This document shows, piece after piece, positions 27,255 to 34,837 of a DNA stretch of 64,000 nucleotides (positions within the stretch are counted from its first letter, which is position 1; the number at the start of each line of letters is the position of its first letter). The notes under the pieces were generated by a model that saw nothing but the letters and a program-made list of their open reading frames with translations, was not told the origin of the DNA and made no database searches. The DNA lies in contig JAKAXD010000006.1 of the NCBI GenBank assembly GCA_021816725.1, positions 1-64,000 of the forward strand, written 5' to 3'. The translations under genes and the position numbers were made by a program. Origin of the DNA: Thermoplasmata archaeon. GTDB taxonomy: Archaea; Thermoplasmatota; Thermoplasmata; Thermoplasmatales; GCA-001856825.

Positions 27255-28202
27255 TCATGAACCCTTAAATTTTATATCCACATTCCTCTCCTCCGCTTCC
27301 ACGTAAATTCTGTCAACGAATGGAATCAATGATTTTATCGATACCTCAATCTCATCAATTGCCCTCTCAATCTCGCTAGTGCTGAGTCCGTCGTTGAAGT
27401 TGAGGTCCATGGCCAGGAGAATCTTTTCCGGACCCTCGTAGATTGCTTTAATGTCGAGTATCTTGTTCACCGATTTGTTGGACTTCAGGATTTCCTCAAT
27501 CTTCTTCTGATCCCTCGCGGATATGCCCTCGCCTATGAGGAGGTCCTTGCTCCTCTTTGAAAGGTAAAGTCCCGAAAGCATCATTATGATACCGATGACA
27601 ATCGAGGAAGATGCATCATATACATTGTTCCCTGTTACAAGGGAAAGGGAGATGCCCACGAGTGCGGTCGTCACTCCGGCAATCGCCGCGGCATCCTCTG
27701 TCAAAGCCGTCAGCAGGACTGGATCCCTAAAATCCCTCATGAAGGAGAACAGGTCGTGATACCCCTGTTTTCTGTATTTGGAGATAAATAATCCAGAAGA
27801 TATGTATAGGACGTAACCGTCAATCGCAAATGACATTGCAAGGACAACATATGCTGATATTGGTTCAGTGATCCTGTAATGCGTCGTCAGCTTTATGATA
27901 CCCTCCACGAACGTCAGCACTCCGGAAATTCCGAAGACCAAAATGGCTGCCACGAATGACCAGAAAAATTGTTCCCTTCCTCTTCCGAACGGAAACTTCG
28001 ATGCGTCCTTCTTTGTGCTCAGGTTATACCCTATCAAGAGAAGGAACTGGTTCACTGCATCTGAAGATGAATGAACTGCTTCTGCCAGCATCGCCGCGCT
28101 CCCGCTAAGACCTGCAGCAACGTATTTCAGTGCAGCTATGAATAAATCACCGAGAAACGCCCGTATTACTACGCTTCTGGTTGTGGTCCTGACTGGAGAC
28201 AT
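27255..28202 (-). CDS. Cation diffusion facilitator (CDF) metal transporter
   Basis: 315 aa. About six helices with the CDF metal-site pattern HSSSDAVNQ in helix 2 and a matching acidic site EDAAAIAG in helix 5, plus the cytosolic ferredoxin-like C-terminal domain (IYEGPEKILLAMDLNFND). Such proteins export Zn, Fe, Mn or Co using proton exchange. The FPFGRGREQFFWSFV loop is typical of the family. The first base of the stop region is convergent with nothing; the gene is preceded by the translation operon in the same direction. Confidence 0.88.
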   Translation of the reverse strand: MSPVRTTTRSVVIRAFLGDLFIAALKYVAAGLSGSAAMLAEAVHSSSDAVNQFLLLIGYNLSTKKDASKFPFGRGREQFFWSFVAAILVFGISGVLTFVEGIIKLTTHYRITEPISAYVVLAMSFAIDGYVLYISSGLFISKYRKQGYHDLFSFMRDFRDPVLLTALTEDAAAIAGVTTALVGISLSLVTGNNVYDASSSIVIGIIMMLSGLYLSKRSKDLLIGEGISARDQKKIEEILKSNKSVNKILDIKAIYEGPEKILLAMDLNFNDGLSTSEIERAIDEIEVSIKSLIPFVDRIYVEAEERNVDIKFKGS

Positions 28203-28260
28203 CTCAATTTTCTACAATCATGCCCCGGAAGGCCATATACTTATTCCAAAAGTTTAGAGG

Positions 28261-28530
28261 TCAGGATATGAGGGAAACTTCCTCGACTTCTACTTCTCCT
28301 ACATCTTGGAAGGAACGTATCCTTTGCTCCACGCTGTCCACTAGTCCGCCCTCATCACCCATTATGACTATGAGTTTCAGGACCTTTATTCCAAATGCAA
28401 GTTCTTCTATACTGCTCTTCCCCAGTGCGTAGTTCTTGGAAAGGTCTTCTTTCAGTCCCTTTTCAATTGCCACCAAATCCTTTGTTTCATCCGACGGCAT
28501 TACCTTGAAAGATACGGCTACCTTGCCCAA
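28261..28530 (-). CDS. Translation elongation factor 1-beta
   Basis: 89 aa, exactly the size of archaeal EF-1beta, the guanine nucleotide exchange factor for EF-1alpha. The start is GKVAVSFKVMPSD and the C-terminal half contains KLIVIMGDEGG and VEEVSLI. It starts at TTG (28530), two bases after the stop of the upstream zinc-finger gene; no other start codon is available, so coupling is likely. It is the last gene of the ribosomal/initiation-factor cluster. Confidence 0.95.
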   Translation of the reverse strand: MGKVAVSFKVMPSDETKDLVAIEKGLKEDLSKNYALGKSSIEELAFGIKVLKLIVIMGDEGGLVDSVEQRIRSFQDVGEVEVEEVSLIS

Positions 28531-28532
28531 TT

Positions 28533-28706
28533 TTATGGCCCCCTAAAACCACATTTCGGGCACTGATATGTTACAGACAGTTCTCTGCAGTTGTTGCACC
28601 TGCTGATAGTCTCCTGACCGCAAGAGGGGCACTTGAATGTAGTCGCTCCCCTTTCCTGCAGACCAGTGCCGCAGGATGTACAGAACTCTAGTGCGTTGAC
28701 TTCCAT
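28533..28706 (-). CDS. Small double zinc-ribbon protein upstream of EF-1beta
   Basis: 57 aa, starting ATG at 28706 and ending TAA at 28533. It carries four CxxC pairs: CTSC, CPSC, CNNC and CPKC, so it should fold as two zinc ribbons. Archaea commonly keep such a short zinc-finger gene directly upstream of EF-1beta, often described as a zinc-ribbon RNA-binding protein; the exact role is not settled. Its stop codon is two bases from the TTG start of EF-1beta, a tight coupling that supports it as a genuine gene despite its length. Confidence 0.88.
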   Translation of the reverse strand: MEVNALEFCTSCGTGLQERGATTFKCPSCGQETISRCNNCRELSVTYQCPKCGFRGP

Positions 28707-28754
28707 GAGGCATGCGTATAGCTTCAGGCATAAAAAGTCTATCGGCCTTATCCA

Positions 28755-30485
28755 CTAGCTGCCCCAGAATGGGCTTGTCTTTCTTCTCAGGCTCTTGATC
28801 TCTTCCATTATCATGTTTTCGTCCACGTTCAGGTTCTCCTCCTTCAATAACCTGAAATCCCTTTCATTTATGTCTGAGTAAAGCACGTCCCCTTCCTTGA
28901 TCTGTCTTCCAACAGTAATGCCATCCATCGCTATTGCGACCTCTTCTCCCTGACTGGCTTCTTCGAGGGACTGCTCACCTGTCCTTATGCTCTTTACCGG
29001 ACCAACGCTTGAACCGTCTATTTTCATAAGCTGCGTCCTGGATCTCAATTTGCCTCCTAAAACCCTTACCCCAAAGATTGCAGGTTTGGAAATCCTGAAG
29101 ACATTCCCCTCCATTACCAATAGTTTACATGGAAATGTCATCGCCTTCCTCTTTTCCTCAACTTCCTTCTGCCTTATCTCCTCTCTTGCCTTTAACAGGT
29201 CATCCTTTATTGAATAAATCACCCTGTTTTCTATGACCTTCACGTCCTGAAAATCCTTTACGTCAACGGGTACATTGAAAGCAATTATTATCTTGTTCTC
29301 TGGTACTGCATTTGTGCTGGCTTCTGTGAAATCCCTCTTGGACACAGGACCGACCTCCGCCTTCTTGATGGGAACGTTGATCCTCCCAAGTTCATATACA
29401 AGCGCTTCCAACCCTCCAACGGTATCAGCCTTAGCAACAATCCCTTCATTGGATGGCTTGAAGGAGCTCTTTATTGCATCCTCTATAGAATTCTTGAGGG
29501 TTATTAAGTCGCCTGTGGCTTCCTTGAAAGGACTCCCGGGAATGACACCCCCCTCACCCTGGAAGAGTATCCTAATTCCGGATGCAGCCCTGACCTCTGA
29601 TACTGGCAGGAACCTGTCACGTGGATCCCTTATCTCATCCAGCGGCTTAGGTTTGAATATGCCCTTGACCTTTAAGGCCCTTATACCGTTCACTGTTCCT
29701 GTTAGAACAGTTTGTCCCCTCTTTATCACACCACTGTAAAGGATAGCGTCTGATACTTCGCCCATCCCCTTCTCCTCCCTTACCTCCAGGATCGTCCCCT
29801 CTGCCGTCTCATCCTCATTCCTCAGCTGGGACTCGAGGAATGTCTGGGCAAGTCCGGCAAGGACCATTAACAGGTCCGGCACCCCGTAGCCTGACTTGGC
29901 GGACAGAGGTACTATTGCAACGTTCCTTGTGAAGTCAGATATCCTGTCGTACCTGTCTGCACTGAACCCTTCCCTGTACATCTGCGATGACAGCTGGAAG
30001 AGCTTGTTGTCGAGTTCCTCAAGCCTAGCCTGGGCTATTGTCCTTATAGAAGGAATGAATGCGCCCTTCATACCTGAGAACCCCTCTAGAAGGTCGACCT
30101 TGTTTGCAGCTACCACAAATGGAGTTTTGAATTTCTTCAATACCTCCAGTGATTCCCTTGTCTGAGGCATTATACCTTCCCTTATATCTATAACGAGGAT
30201 AGCTATGTCAGCGATTGATCCTCCCCTTATCCTGAGACTGGAGAATGATTCGTGCCCGGGAGTGTCGATGAATAGGAGACCGGGAATCCTAAATGTCCTG
30301 CTCCCTATGATGTCCTTGCATATCTTTAGTATCTCCTGTATTGGAACTTCAGTCGCACCTATATGCTGGGTAATCCCCCCGGCTTCCCTTGATGCGACTA
30401 CTCCGCCTCTAATATTATCCAGAAGTGAAGTCTTGCCATGATCCACATGGCCGAGAACGCCCACTATAGGTTGCCTCACCCACAT
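28755..30485 (-). CDS. infB: Translation initiation factor aIF5B (IF2-like GTPase)
   Basis: 576 aa, full length for archaeal aIF5B. GTPase motifs: G1 GHVDHGKTS near residue 11, G2 GGITQHIGA, G3 DTPGHESF, G4 NKVDL and G5 SAKSGYG. The C-terminal domains II-IV end in the long helix region RLLKEENLNVDENMIMEE. It joins ribosomal subunits and helps place initiator tRNA. It lies 6 bp downstream of ndk in the conserved L7Ae-S28e-L24e-Ndk-aIF5B operon. Confidence 0.97.
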   Translation of the reverse strand: MWVRQPIVGVLGHVDHGKTSLLDNIRGGVVASREAGGITQHIGATEVPIQEILKICKDIIGSRTFRIPGLLFIDTPGHESFSSLRIRGGSIADIAILVIDIREGIMPQTRESLEVLKKFKTPFVVAANKVDLLEGFSGMKGAFIPSIRTIAQARLEELDNKLFQLSSQMYREGFSADRYDRISDFTRNVAIVPLSAKSGYGVPDLLMVLAGLAQTFLESQLRNEDETAEGTILEVREEKGMGEVSDAILYSGVIKRGQTVLTGTVNGIRALKVKGIFKPKPLDEIRDPRDRFLPVSEVRAASGIRILFQGEGGVIPGSPFKEATGDLITLKNSIEDAIKSSFKPSNEGIVAKADTVGGLEALVYELGRINVPIKKAEVGPVSKRDFTEASTNAVPENKIIIAFNVPVDVKDFQDVKVIENRVIYSIKDDLLKAREEIRQKEVEEKRKAMTFPCKLLVMEGNVFRISKPAIFGVRVLGGKLRSRTQLMKIDGSSVGPVKSIRTGEQSLEEASQGEEVAIAMDGITVGRQIKEGDVLYSDINERDFRLLKEENLNVDENMIMEEIKSLRRKTSPFWGS

Positions 30486-30491
30486 AAGCCA

Positions 30492-30932
30492 TCACAGCCA
30501 ATCTCTATCTGCCCTTTCGTAAGTTAGAATTTCTCTTTCATCGAAAAATATTGGGATCTCGTATTTAGCGGATTCCTCAGAGTCGCTTGCGTGAATGAGA
30601 TTGCAATCTATACCCGTTGAGAAATCTCCCCTTATTGTCCCGGGCTCTGCCTTTGCCCCATTGGTAGCCCCAACAAGCTTCCTCACTATCTCGATACAGT
30701 TGTTCCCTTCCACGACCATTGCCACTAAAGGCGCGGATGTGATGTAATTCAGGAGCGATTCGTAAAATGGCTTCCCCTTGTGGACTGCGTAGTGCTTCTC
30801 AGCCCTCTCCCTATCGAGCTTCATGAGCTTTAGTGCCGTGACCTTGAGACCCTTGTCTTCAAACCTGGATATGATGGCTCCCACCTTAGACCTGGCGACG
30901 CCATCTGGTTTGATCAAGACTAAAGTTCTCAA
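30492..30932 (-). CDS. ndk: Nucleoside diphosphate kinase
   Basis: 146 aa. RTLVLIKPDGV at the start and the active-site histidine in NLIHASDSEESAKYEI near residue 113 identify Ndk, which equalises NTP pools. The start is TTG (30932) after a strong GGGGGAGAT ribosome site. It is located between L24e and aIF5B, as in many archaea. Confidence 0.97.
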   Translation of the reverse strand: MRTLVLIKPDGVARSKVGAIISRFEDKGLKVTALKLMKLDRERAEKHYAVHKGKPFYESLLNYITSAPLVAMVVEGNNCIEIVRKLVGATNGAKAEPGTIRGDFSTGIDCNLIHASDSEESAKYEIPIFFDEREILTYERADRDWL

Positions 30933-30944
30933 TTGATCTCCCCC

Positions 30945-31241
30945 TCAGATCTCTTTTGGAGGCTCTGCTGCGGCTTCAACTTCTTCCTTTGCTTCTACTT
31001 TAGGTGCTGAAGGCTTTGGCTCGGATTCCTTTGAGAACTTGATCCTCTGTGCCTTTTCCTCCCTACCTTCTTCAGTCCACCTGACTCTCCTGGGTTCCCT
31101 ATGAAGTTTTAGGAAGTTCTTTTCGCACTTTGAAGTATCAAAATACAGGACAGAGCCGTCCTTCCTGATGTACATCTTCCCCGTCCCAAATTCTATCTTT
31201 GATCCACAGAATGAGCAATACCTGGTTTCCACAACGATCAC
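30945..31241 (-). CDS. rpl24e: Ribosomal protein eL24 with acidic/Ala-Pro tail
   Basis: 98 aa. The first 65 residues are the canonical zinc-binding eL24 core ([16 protein letters not shown] and the later [22 protein letters not shown]). About 35 residues of Lys/Glu/Ala/Pro-rich tail ([18 protein letters not shown]) extend beyond the usual ~60-aa archaeal length. It binds the large ribosomal subunit. The start overlaps the S28e stop by 4 bp, showing coupled translation. Confidence 0.95.
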   Translation of the reverse strand: MIVVETRYCSFCGSKIEFGTGKMYIRKDGSVLYFDTSKCEKNFLKLHREPRRVRWTEEGREEKAQRIKFSKESEPKPSAPKVEAKEEVEAAAEPPKEI

Positions 31242-31450
31242 CTCACCGATAGCTTTCTTGCTTCCCTTGCCGTCTCTCTTAGCATGAGGATGTCGCCGAC
31301 CCTTACAGGACCCATCACGTTTCTTGTGAGAACCCTTCCCTGGTCTCCTCCACCCAACACCTTTATCTTGACCTGGGTCGCTTCGCCGGCCATTCCTGTC
31401 CTACCAATAAGCTCCACGACTTCACATGGAATGGCGTCATTCTCTGGCAT
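31238..31450 (-). CDS. rps28e: Ribosomal protein eS28
   Basis: 70 aa, with the eS28 OB-fold pattern [18 protein letters not shown] and the highly conserved C-terminal [24 protein letters not shown] small-subunit protein near the mRNA exit site. It lies 13 bp downstream of L7Ae. Confidence 0.97.
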   Translation of the reverse strand: MPENDAIPCEVVELIGRTGMAGEATQVKIKVLGGGDQGRVLTRNVMGPVRVGDILMLRETAREARKLSVR

Positions 31451-31463
31451 TTTGAATCACTCT

Positions 31464-31832
31464 TTATTTCTTAATTTCCTTGAACTTATCAACAAGTTCT
31501 GTTAGTAATTGCTTTCCATTACCAGGTTCAACGATAGCAATAGTAGCCGAGCTCTTGAGCTTGACCTTCTGTCCAAGGTCCTCTTTCTTCTGAACGTAGA
31601 AATACGGTATTCCCTTTTCTTCGCAGAGCAACGGGATATGAAGAACAACCTCCGGTGGCTGTATGTCTTCCGCTATCACCACCATCTTCGCCTCTCCTCT
31701 TTCTACCACCTTGGTAACTTCGTTCGTTCCTTTCCTTATCTTTCCAGTTTCAGATGAAACCTCTACAAGCTGCAGTGCTTTTGTCCTAATGTCGTCAGGT
31801 GTCTGGAATCTTACATAACTAGTTTCTGCCAT
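31464..31832 (-). CDS. rpl7ae: Ribosomal protein eL8/L7Ae (kink-turn binding)
   Basis: 122 aa. The core GTNEVTKVVERGEAKMVVIAED and the following IPLLCEEKGIPYFYV are diagnostic of L7Ae, which binds kink-turns in 23S rRNA, box C/D and H/ACA guide RNAs and RNase P. It is the first gene of the operon and has a very strong ribosome site (GGAGGT) close to its ATG. Confidence 0.98.
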   Translation of the reverse strand: MAETSYVRFQTPDDIRTKALQLVEVSSETGKIRKGTNEVTKVVERGEAKMVVIAEDIQPPEVVLHIPLLCEEKGIPYFYVQKKEDLGQKVKLKSSATIAIVEPGNGKQLLTELVDKFKEIKK

Positions 31833-31883
31833 TATTTTACCTCCTTCACTTTATCAGTCATTGGTCTTTGGGTAGTTTATGAG

Positions 31884-31895
31884 AATATAAAAAGT
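31884..31895 (-). promoter_or_regulatory. Promoter of the L7Ae-S28e-L24e-Ndk-aIF5B operon
   Basis: On the minus strand CTTTTTATATTC lies about 55 bp before the L7Ae ATG, giving a leader of about 30 nt with the GGAGGT ribosome site. A leadered mRNA fits a highly translated operon, unlike the leaderless pattern of many other genes here. Confidence 0.5.
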
Positions 31896-31967
31896 TTGGG
31901 CGATTCAAGGGTCTACCAACTCTGATCTCTGAACTTGTCCCACTCTTAAGAGCAGTTTGTTCCGCAT

Positions 31968-32891
31968 TCAGGCACTGATCTGATATGTCTTGTTTGAGTC
32001 GAGTGAGACATTGTAGGAATTGACTCTCCCTCCGTACTGAAGGTAGATGGTGTAGTTTCCCTTCAGGAGGTTTAATGAATATTGCCCACTTCCCTGAATC
32101 GTGAAGTTGAAGTCTGCAACCAACAGAGATGCGGAAGTGGTAAGGTTTTGAACTTTTACGGTAAGGGTCAAGGGCAGTGAGTTGTAGATATTCACTACGT
32201 TTGATTTCATGTATACGTATGTACCCAATCTATTGGATACGTTGGTGAGATTGTGTGCGAATTGTGCCCAGTTAGTTATCGCACCACCCTGGCTGCTGGG
32301 AGAGCCATATTGAATGTTCGAGAAATTGAAAGAAATTCCTGGGAATGAATTGTTGAATCCATATATCTCTTCATATATTGTCAGTCCGCTGAATGTGTGG
32401 TTTCCAACCTTCTGATTAGTGCTGATTGAAAAATCGTTGCCCCCGGTAAATGCAGCAAACGTGTTCTTGTCAAACTTGAAGAAAACGTTACCATTGCTGA
32501 CATACATCGATAGTGAGTGGTTTCCAGGCGTAATCGGGAACCAGTGAGGATCAAATATGTATTTTATAGACCCATTAACTATTTCAGTATAGGAATAAGT
32601 GCTGTAAAAAACGCCTTTGAGAGATGAGATGCCGATCTGGTCGTAGCTCAGATTGCTGTCCCATATTGATAGGACGACGTAATATATGTCATCATTCAGA
32701 TTGGCAGTTCCGCCGAAATCAACGTTTGCAGAAATAGAATTTGCATACTTCAGTGATCCGTCATAGACCGCGCCAAGGTAGACATGGGTACCGGGGTCCG
32801 GCTTCTTTACATCCATGTTTTCATAATATGCATACAGTCCCAGCGCCGCTATCACCAAGATGGCTGCGACTAAAACTGTGTAGTATTTCAT
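31968..32891 (-). CDS. Membrane-anchored extracellular beta-rich protein, unknown function
   Basis: 307 aa from the ATG at 32891 (an in-frame TTG at 32903 adds four residues). One N-terminal signal-anchor helix (YYTVLVAAILVIAALGLYAYY) precedes an Asn/Ser/Tyr-rich exported domain with several N-x-S/T sites; the C-terminal ~45 residues (LNLLKGNYTIYLQYGG) resemble the short beta-sandwich repeats of archaeal surface proteins. No enzyme motif is seen. It is divergent from queF. Confidence 0.65.
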   Translation of the reverse strand: MKYYTVLVAAILVIAALGLYAYYENMDVKKPDPGTHVYLGAVYDGSLKYANSISANVDFGGTANLNDDIYYVVLSIWDSNLSYDQIGISSLKGVFYSTYSYTEIVNGSIKYIFDPHWFPITPGNHSLSMYVSNGNVFFKFDKNTFAAFTGGNDFSISTNQKVGNHTFSGLTIYEEIYGFNNSFPGISFNFSNIQYGSPSSQGGAITNWAQFAHNLTNVSNRLGTYVYMKSNVVNIYNSLPLTLTVKVQNLTTSASLLVADFNFTIQGSGQYSLNLLKGNYTIYLQYGGRVNSYNVSLDSNKTYQISA

Positions 32892-33003
32892 TGGGGATGA
32901 CAACGATAGCCGTTAAAAAAAGTTTTTCTAGCTACAACATTCCTATCTCCTTTCTCCTTGTACCTCAAGGAATGTTGATTTAGATGATGATGATACTCTC
33001 TGA

Positions 33004-33396
33004 GTGTCTGAATACGAGAATCTCCAGAAAGATATAAAGAGACTTGACCTGGGAAAGATAGATTCTGTGACCTTCCCATATGGTGAGAACACAACACACA
33101 TAACCATAGAGACTGATGAATTTACCTCCATCTGCCCAAAAACAGGCATGCCTGATTTCGGGAAGATTACCGTTCACTACCTTCCCGACAGGAAGATAGT
33201 TGAGCTGAAGTCTTTCAAGCTTTACCTTCATAAGTACAGGAACGTCGGCATATTCCAGGAGAATGCAGTGAACAAGATACTCGATGACCTTGTAAGGAGC
33301 TGCTCACCAAGATTCATGACGGTTATAGGGGAATTCAATGCAAGGGGAGGGCTCAAGACGAGGGTAGTATCGAGGTTCGAAAAAGTTAAGACTTAA
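33004..33396 (+). CDS. queF: 7-cyano-7-deazaguanine reductase QueF (unimodular)
   Basis: 130 aa, T-fold enzyme of the QueF family. The nucleophilic Cys44 is in TSICPKTGMPDF with Asp51 as the proton donor. The QueF NADPH motif E[SL]K[SA]xK[LY][YFW] is intact as ELKSFKLY at 67-74, then RNVGIFQEN and the GEFNARGGL end. Archaeal amidinotransferase relatives (QueF-L) are described as lacking that motif, so reduction of preQ0 to preQ1 is the favoured call. One change is seen: Gln where bacterial QueF has the substrate-contacting His before Glu. Start GTG. It is unlinked to queD/queC in the window. Confidence 0.85.
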   Translation: MSEYENLQKDIKRLDLGKIDSVTFPYGENTTHITIETDEFTSICPKTGMPDFGKITVHYLPDRKIVELKSFKLYLHKYRNVGIFQENAVNKILDDLVRSCSPRFMTVIGEFNARGGLKTRVVSRFEKVKT

Positions 33397-33456
33397 CCTT
33401 CTATCATATTCCGTTCCCTATGGAATAGCGCTTGATCGATGATAGACGCTGGACGA

Positions 33457-33594
33457 CGGGGAACTACAGGGATTTTTGGGCCCCTTGGTGAGTTATGGCG
33501 TGTCGCCTATCTGTGAACCCAAGGCCAGAAAAAGTCCTACATCCCCGGAAAGGTCAGAGGGGATGATAATGATTCTCCTTGTTAATTCCGGGGA
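33457..33594. ncRNA. Structured intergenic element with two competing hairpins
   Basis: Lies between the convergent ends of queF and ilvA. Long hairpin: CGGGGA (33457-33462) with TCCCCG (33542-33547), TTTTT (33473-33477) with AAAAA (33529-33533), CCTTGG (33483-33488) with CCAAGG (33519-33524), and GGCG (33497-33500) with CGCC (33504-33507) around a TGT loop. A second hairpin pairs TCCCCGGAA (33542-33550) perfectly with TTCCGGGGA (33586-33594), using the same 3' arm, so the two exclude each other. The inner loop has facing TGA trinucleotides that could form tandem G-A pairs. It could be a small RNA, or a two-sided terminator; strand is undecided. Confidence 0.45.
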
Positions 33595-33598
33595 ACAC

Positions 33599-34837
33599 TC
33601 AGAATTTTGCCCCCCTTACGTTTACAATTCTGAAACCCAGTTCCGTGAATGTCTTCCTGATCTTCGAGAGGTCCTCGTTGCCGTATATCTTCAACTTCAC
33701 TGTGATCTTCTGCTTGCCAATCCCTATGTCATCGCCGAACAGCTCCGTATGGAGGTCCTCAACGTTCAGCCTCATCTCCGAGAACAATTCTATGGCCTTC
33801 CTCATTTCAGATGGCACGTTATTTACAATGAAACTGAGGATGAATTCCCTTCCCGTCTCCAGCAGGTTCTTCTCTATTATCTGCGACAGCAGTGGCATGT
33901 CGGCATTGCCACCGGAAATTAGTGCAACAACCTTCTTGCCCTTGACCTTTACCTTCCCTGCGATAAGTGCCGCCACCGATGCTGCTCCAGCAGGTTCTGA
34001 TACTATTTTCCCACGTTCAAGAAGGGTGAACATGGCAGAGGATATTTCCTCGTCGCTTACTGTGACAACTTTATCGACGTACTTCCTTGCAATTTTGAAC
34101 GTGAATTCCGATGGGGACTTAATGGCTATACCGTCGGCAATTGTGGCAACTGAATTCAGCTTGACAAGCTTCCCAGTTCTAAGGGAGCTTTTCATAGCTG
34201 CAGCATTCTCTGCTTCTACACCTATTACCTTCCCCCTGTACCCATTCTCCTTGAGGTATGTCGCTATCCCTCCTATCAGCCCCCCTCCTCCAACGGGGAC
34301 GATTATGTAATCAAAATCGTTCATCACCTGGAATATTTCCAGACCGACAGTTCCCTGTCCTGCCACAACATACCTGTTGTCAAAGGCGTGTGCAAAAACT
34401 TTCTTCTCGTCCTTGGCAATCTTCTTTGCCTTCTCTGTTGCCTCGTCAAAGCTATTGCCATATAGAAGAACCCTCGCCCCGTACTTCTGGGTCGCTATCA
34501 TCTTAATTGGCGGGGCAAACTGGGGCATCACGACAAGTGAGTCAAGGCCAAGCAGGGATGATGCAAGGGCAACCCCCTGGGAATGATTTCCTGCACTTGC
34601 TGCCACAACGCTCTTCCTTGTCCTGCTGAGCAGGTTGTAAGCGCCCCTTATCTTGAAGGAACCCCCTCTCTGGAGGTTCTCCAGTTTCAGGTATACCTCG
34701 GCACCGCTGAGTTCACTGATGGAACTGGATCTTTCAAGAGGGGTATTCTTTACAACACCCTTCACCCGTTCGTAGGCTTCTTCTATATCCTTCAGCGTGA
34801 CCGGTTCAAAGTAATCCTGTGATGTTACCTCTCTCAT
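33599..34837 (-). CDS. ilvA: Threonine ammonia-lyase (threonine dehydratase) with C-terminal ACT domain
   Basis: 412 aa. PLP lysine in GGSFKIRGAYN, the Gly-rich loop in VPVGGGGLIGG, and a C-terminal ACT-like domain (FILSFIVNNVPSEMRKAIELF to the end), the usual layout of the catabolic/biodegradative short form. It deaminates threonine to 2-oxobutyrate. Its start overlaps the end of fhs by 32 bp, so it is the fourth gene of the kbl-ftcD-fhs-ilvA operon. The stop is five bases from the structured element. Confidence 0.93.
   Translation of the reverse strand: MREVTSQDYFEPVTLKDIEEAYERVKGVVKNTPLERSSSISELSGAEVYLKLENLQRGGSFKIRGAYNLLSRTRKSVVAASAGNHSQGVALASSLLGLDSLVVMPQFAPPIKMIATQKYGARVLLYGNSFDEATEKAKKIAKDEKKVFAHAFDNRYVVAGQGTVGLEIFQVMNDFDYIIVPVGGGGLIGGIATYLKENGYRGKVIGVEAENAAAMKSSLRTGKLVKLNSVATIADGIAIKSPSEFTFKIARKYVDKVVTVSDEEISSAMFTLLERGKIVSEPAGAASVAALIAGKVKVKGKKVVALISGGNADMPLLSQIIEKNLLETGREFILSFIVNNVPSEMRKAIELFSEMRLNVEDLHTELFGDDIGIGKQKITVKLKIYGNEDLSKIRKTFTELGFRIVNVRGAKF

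Noticed and set aside
27108-27260. 50-codon plus-strand frame in the 26880-27254 gap
   Set aside because: No Shine-Dalgarno or TATA support, and its end runs into the convergent CDF gene; likely chance.
33579-34310. 243-codon plus-strand frame
   Set aside because: Antisense to the well-supported ilvA gene and composed of typical shadow-frame residues.
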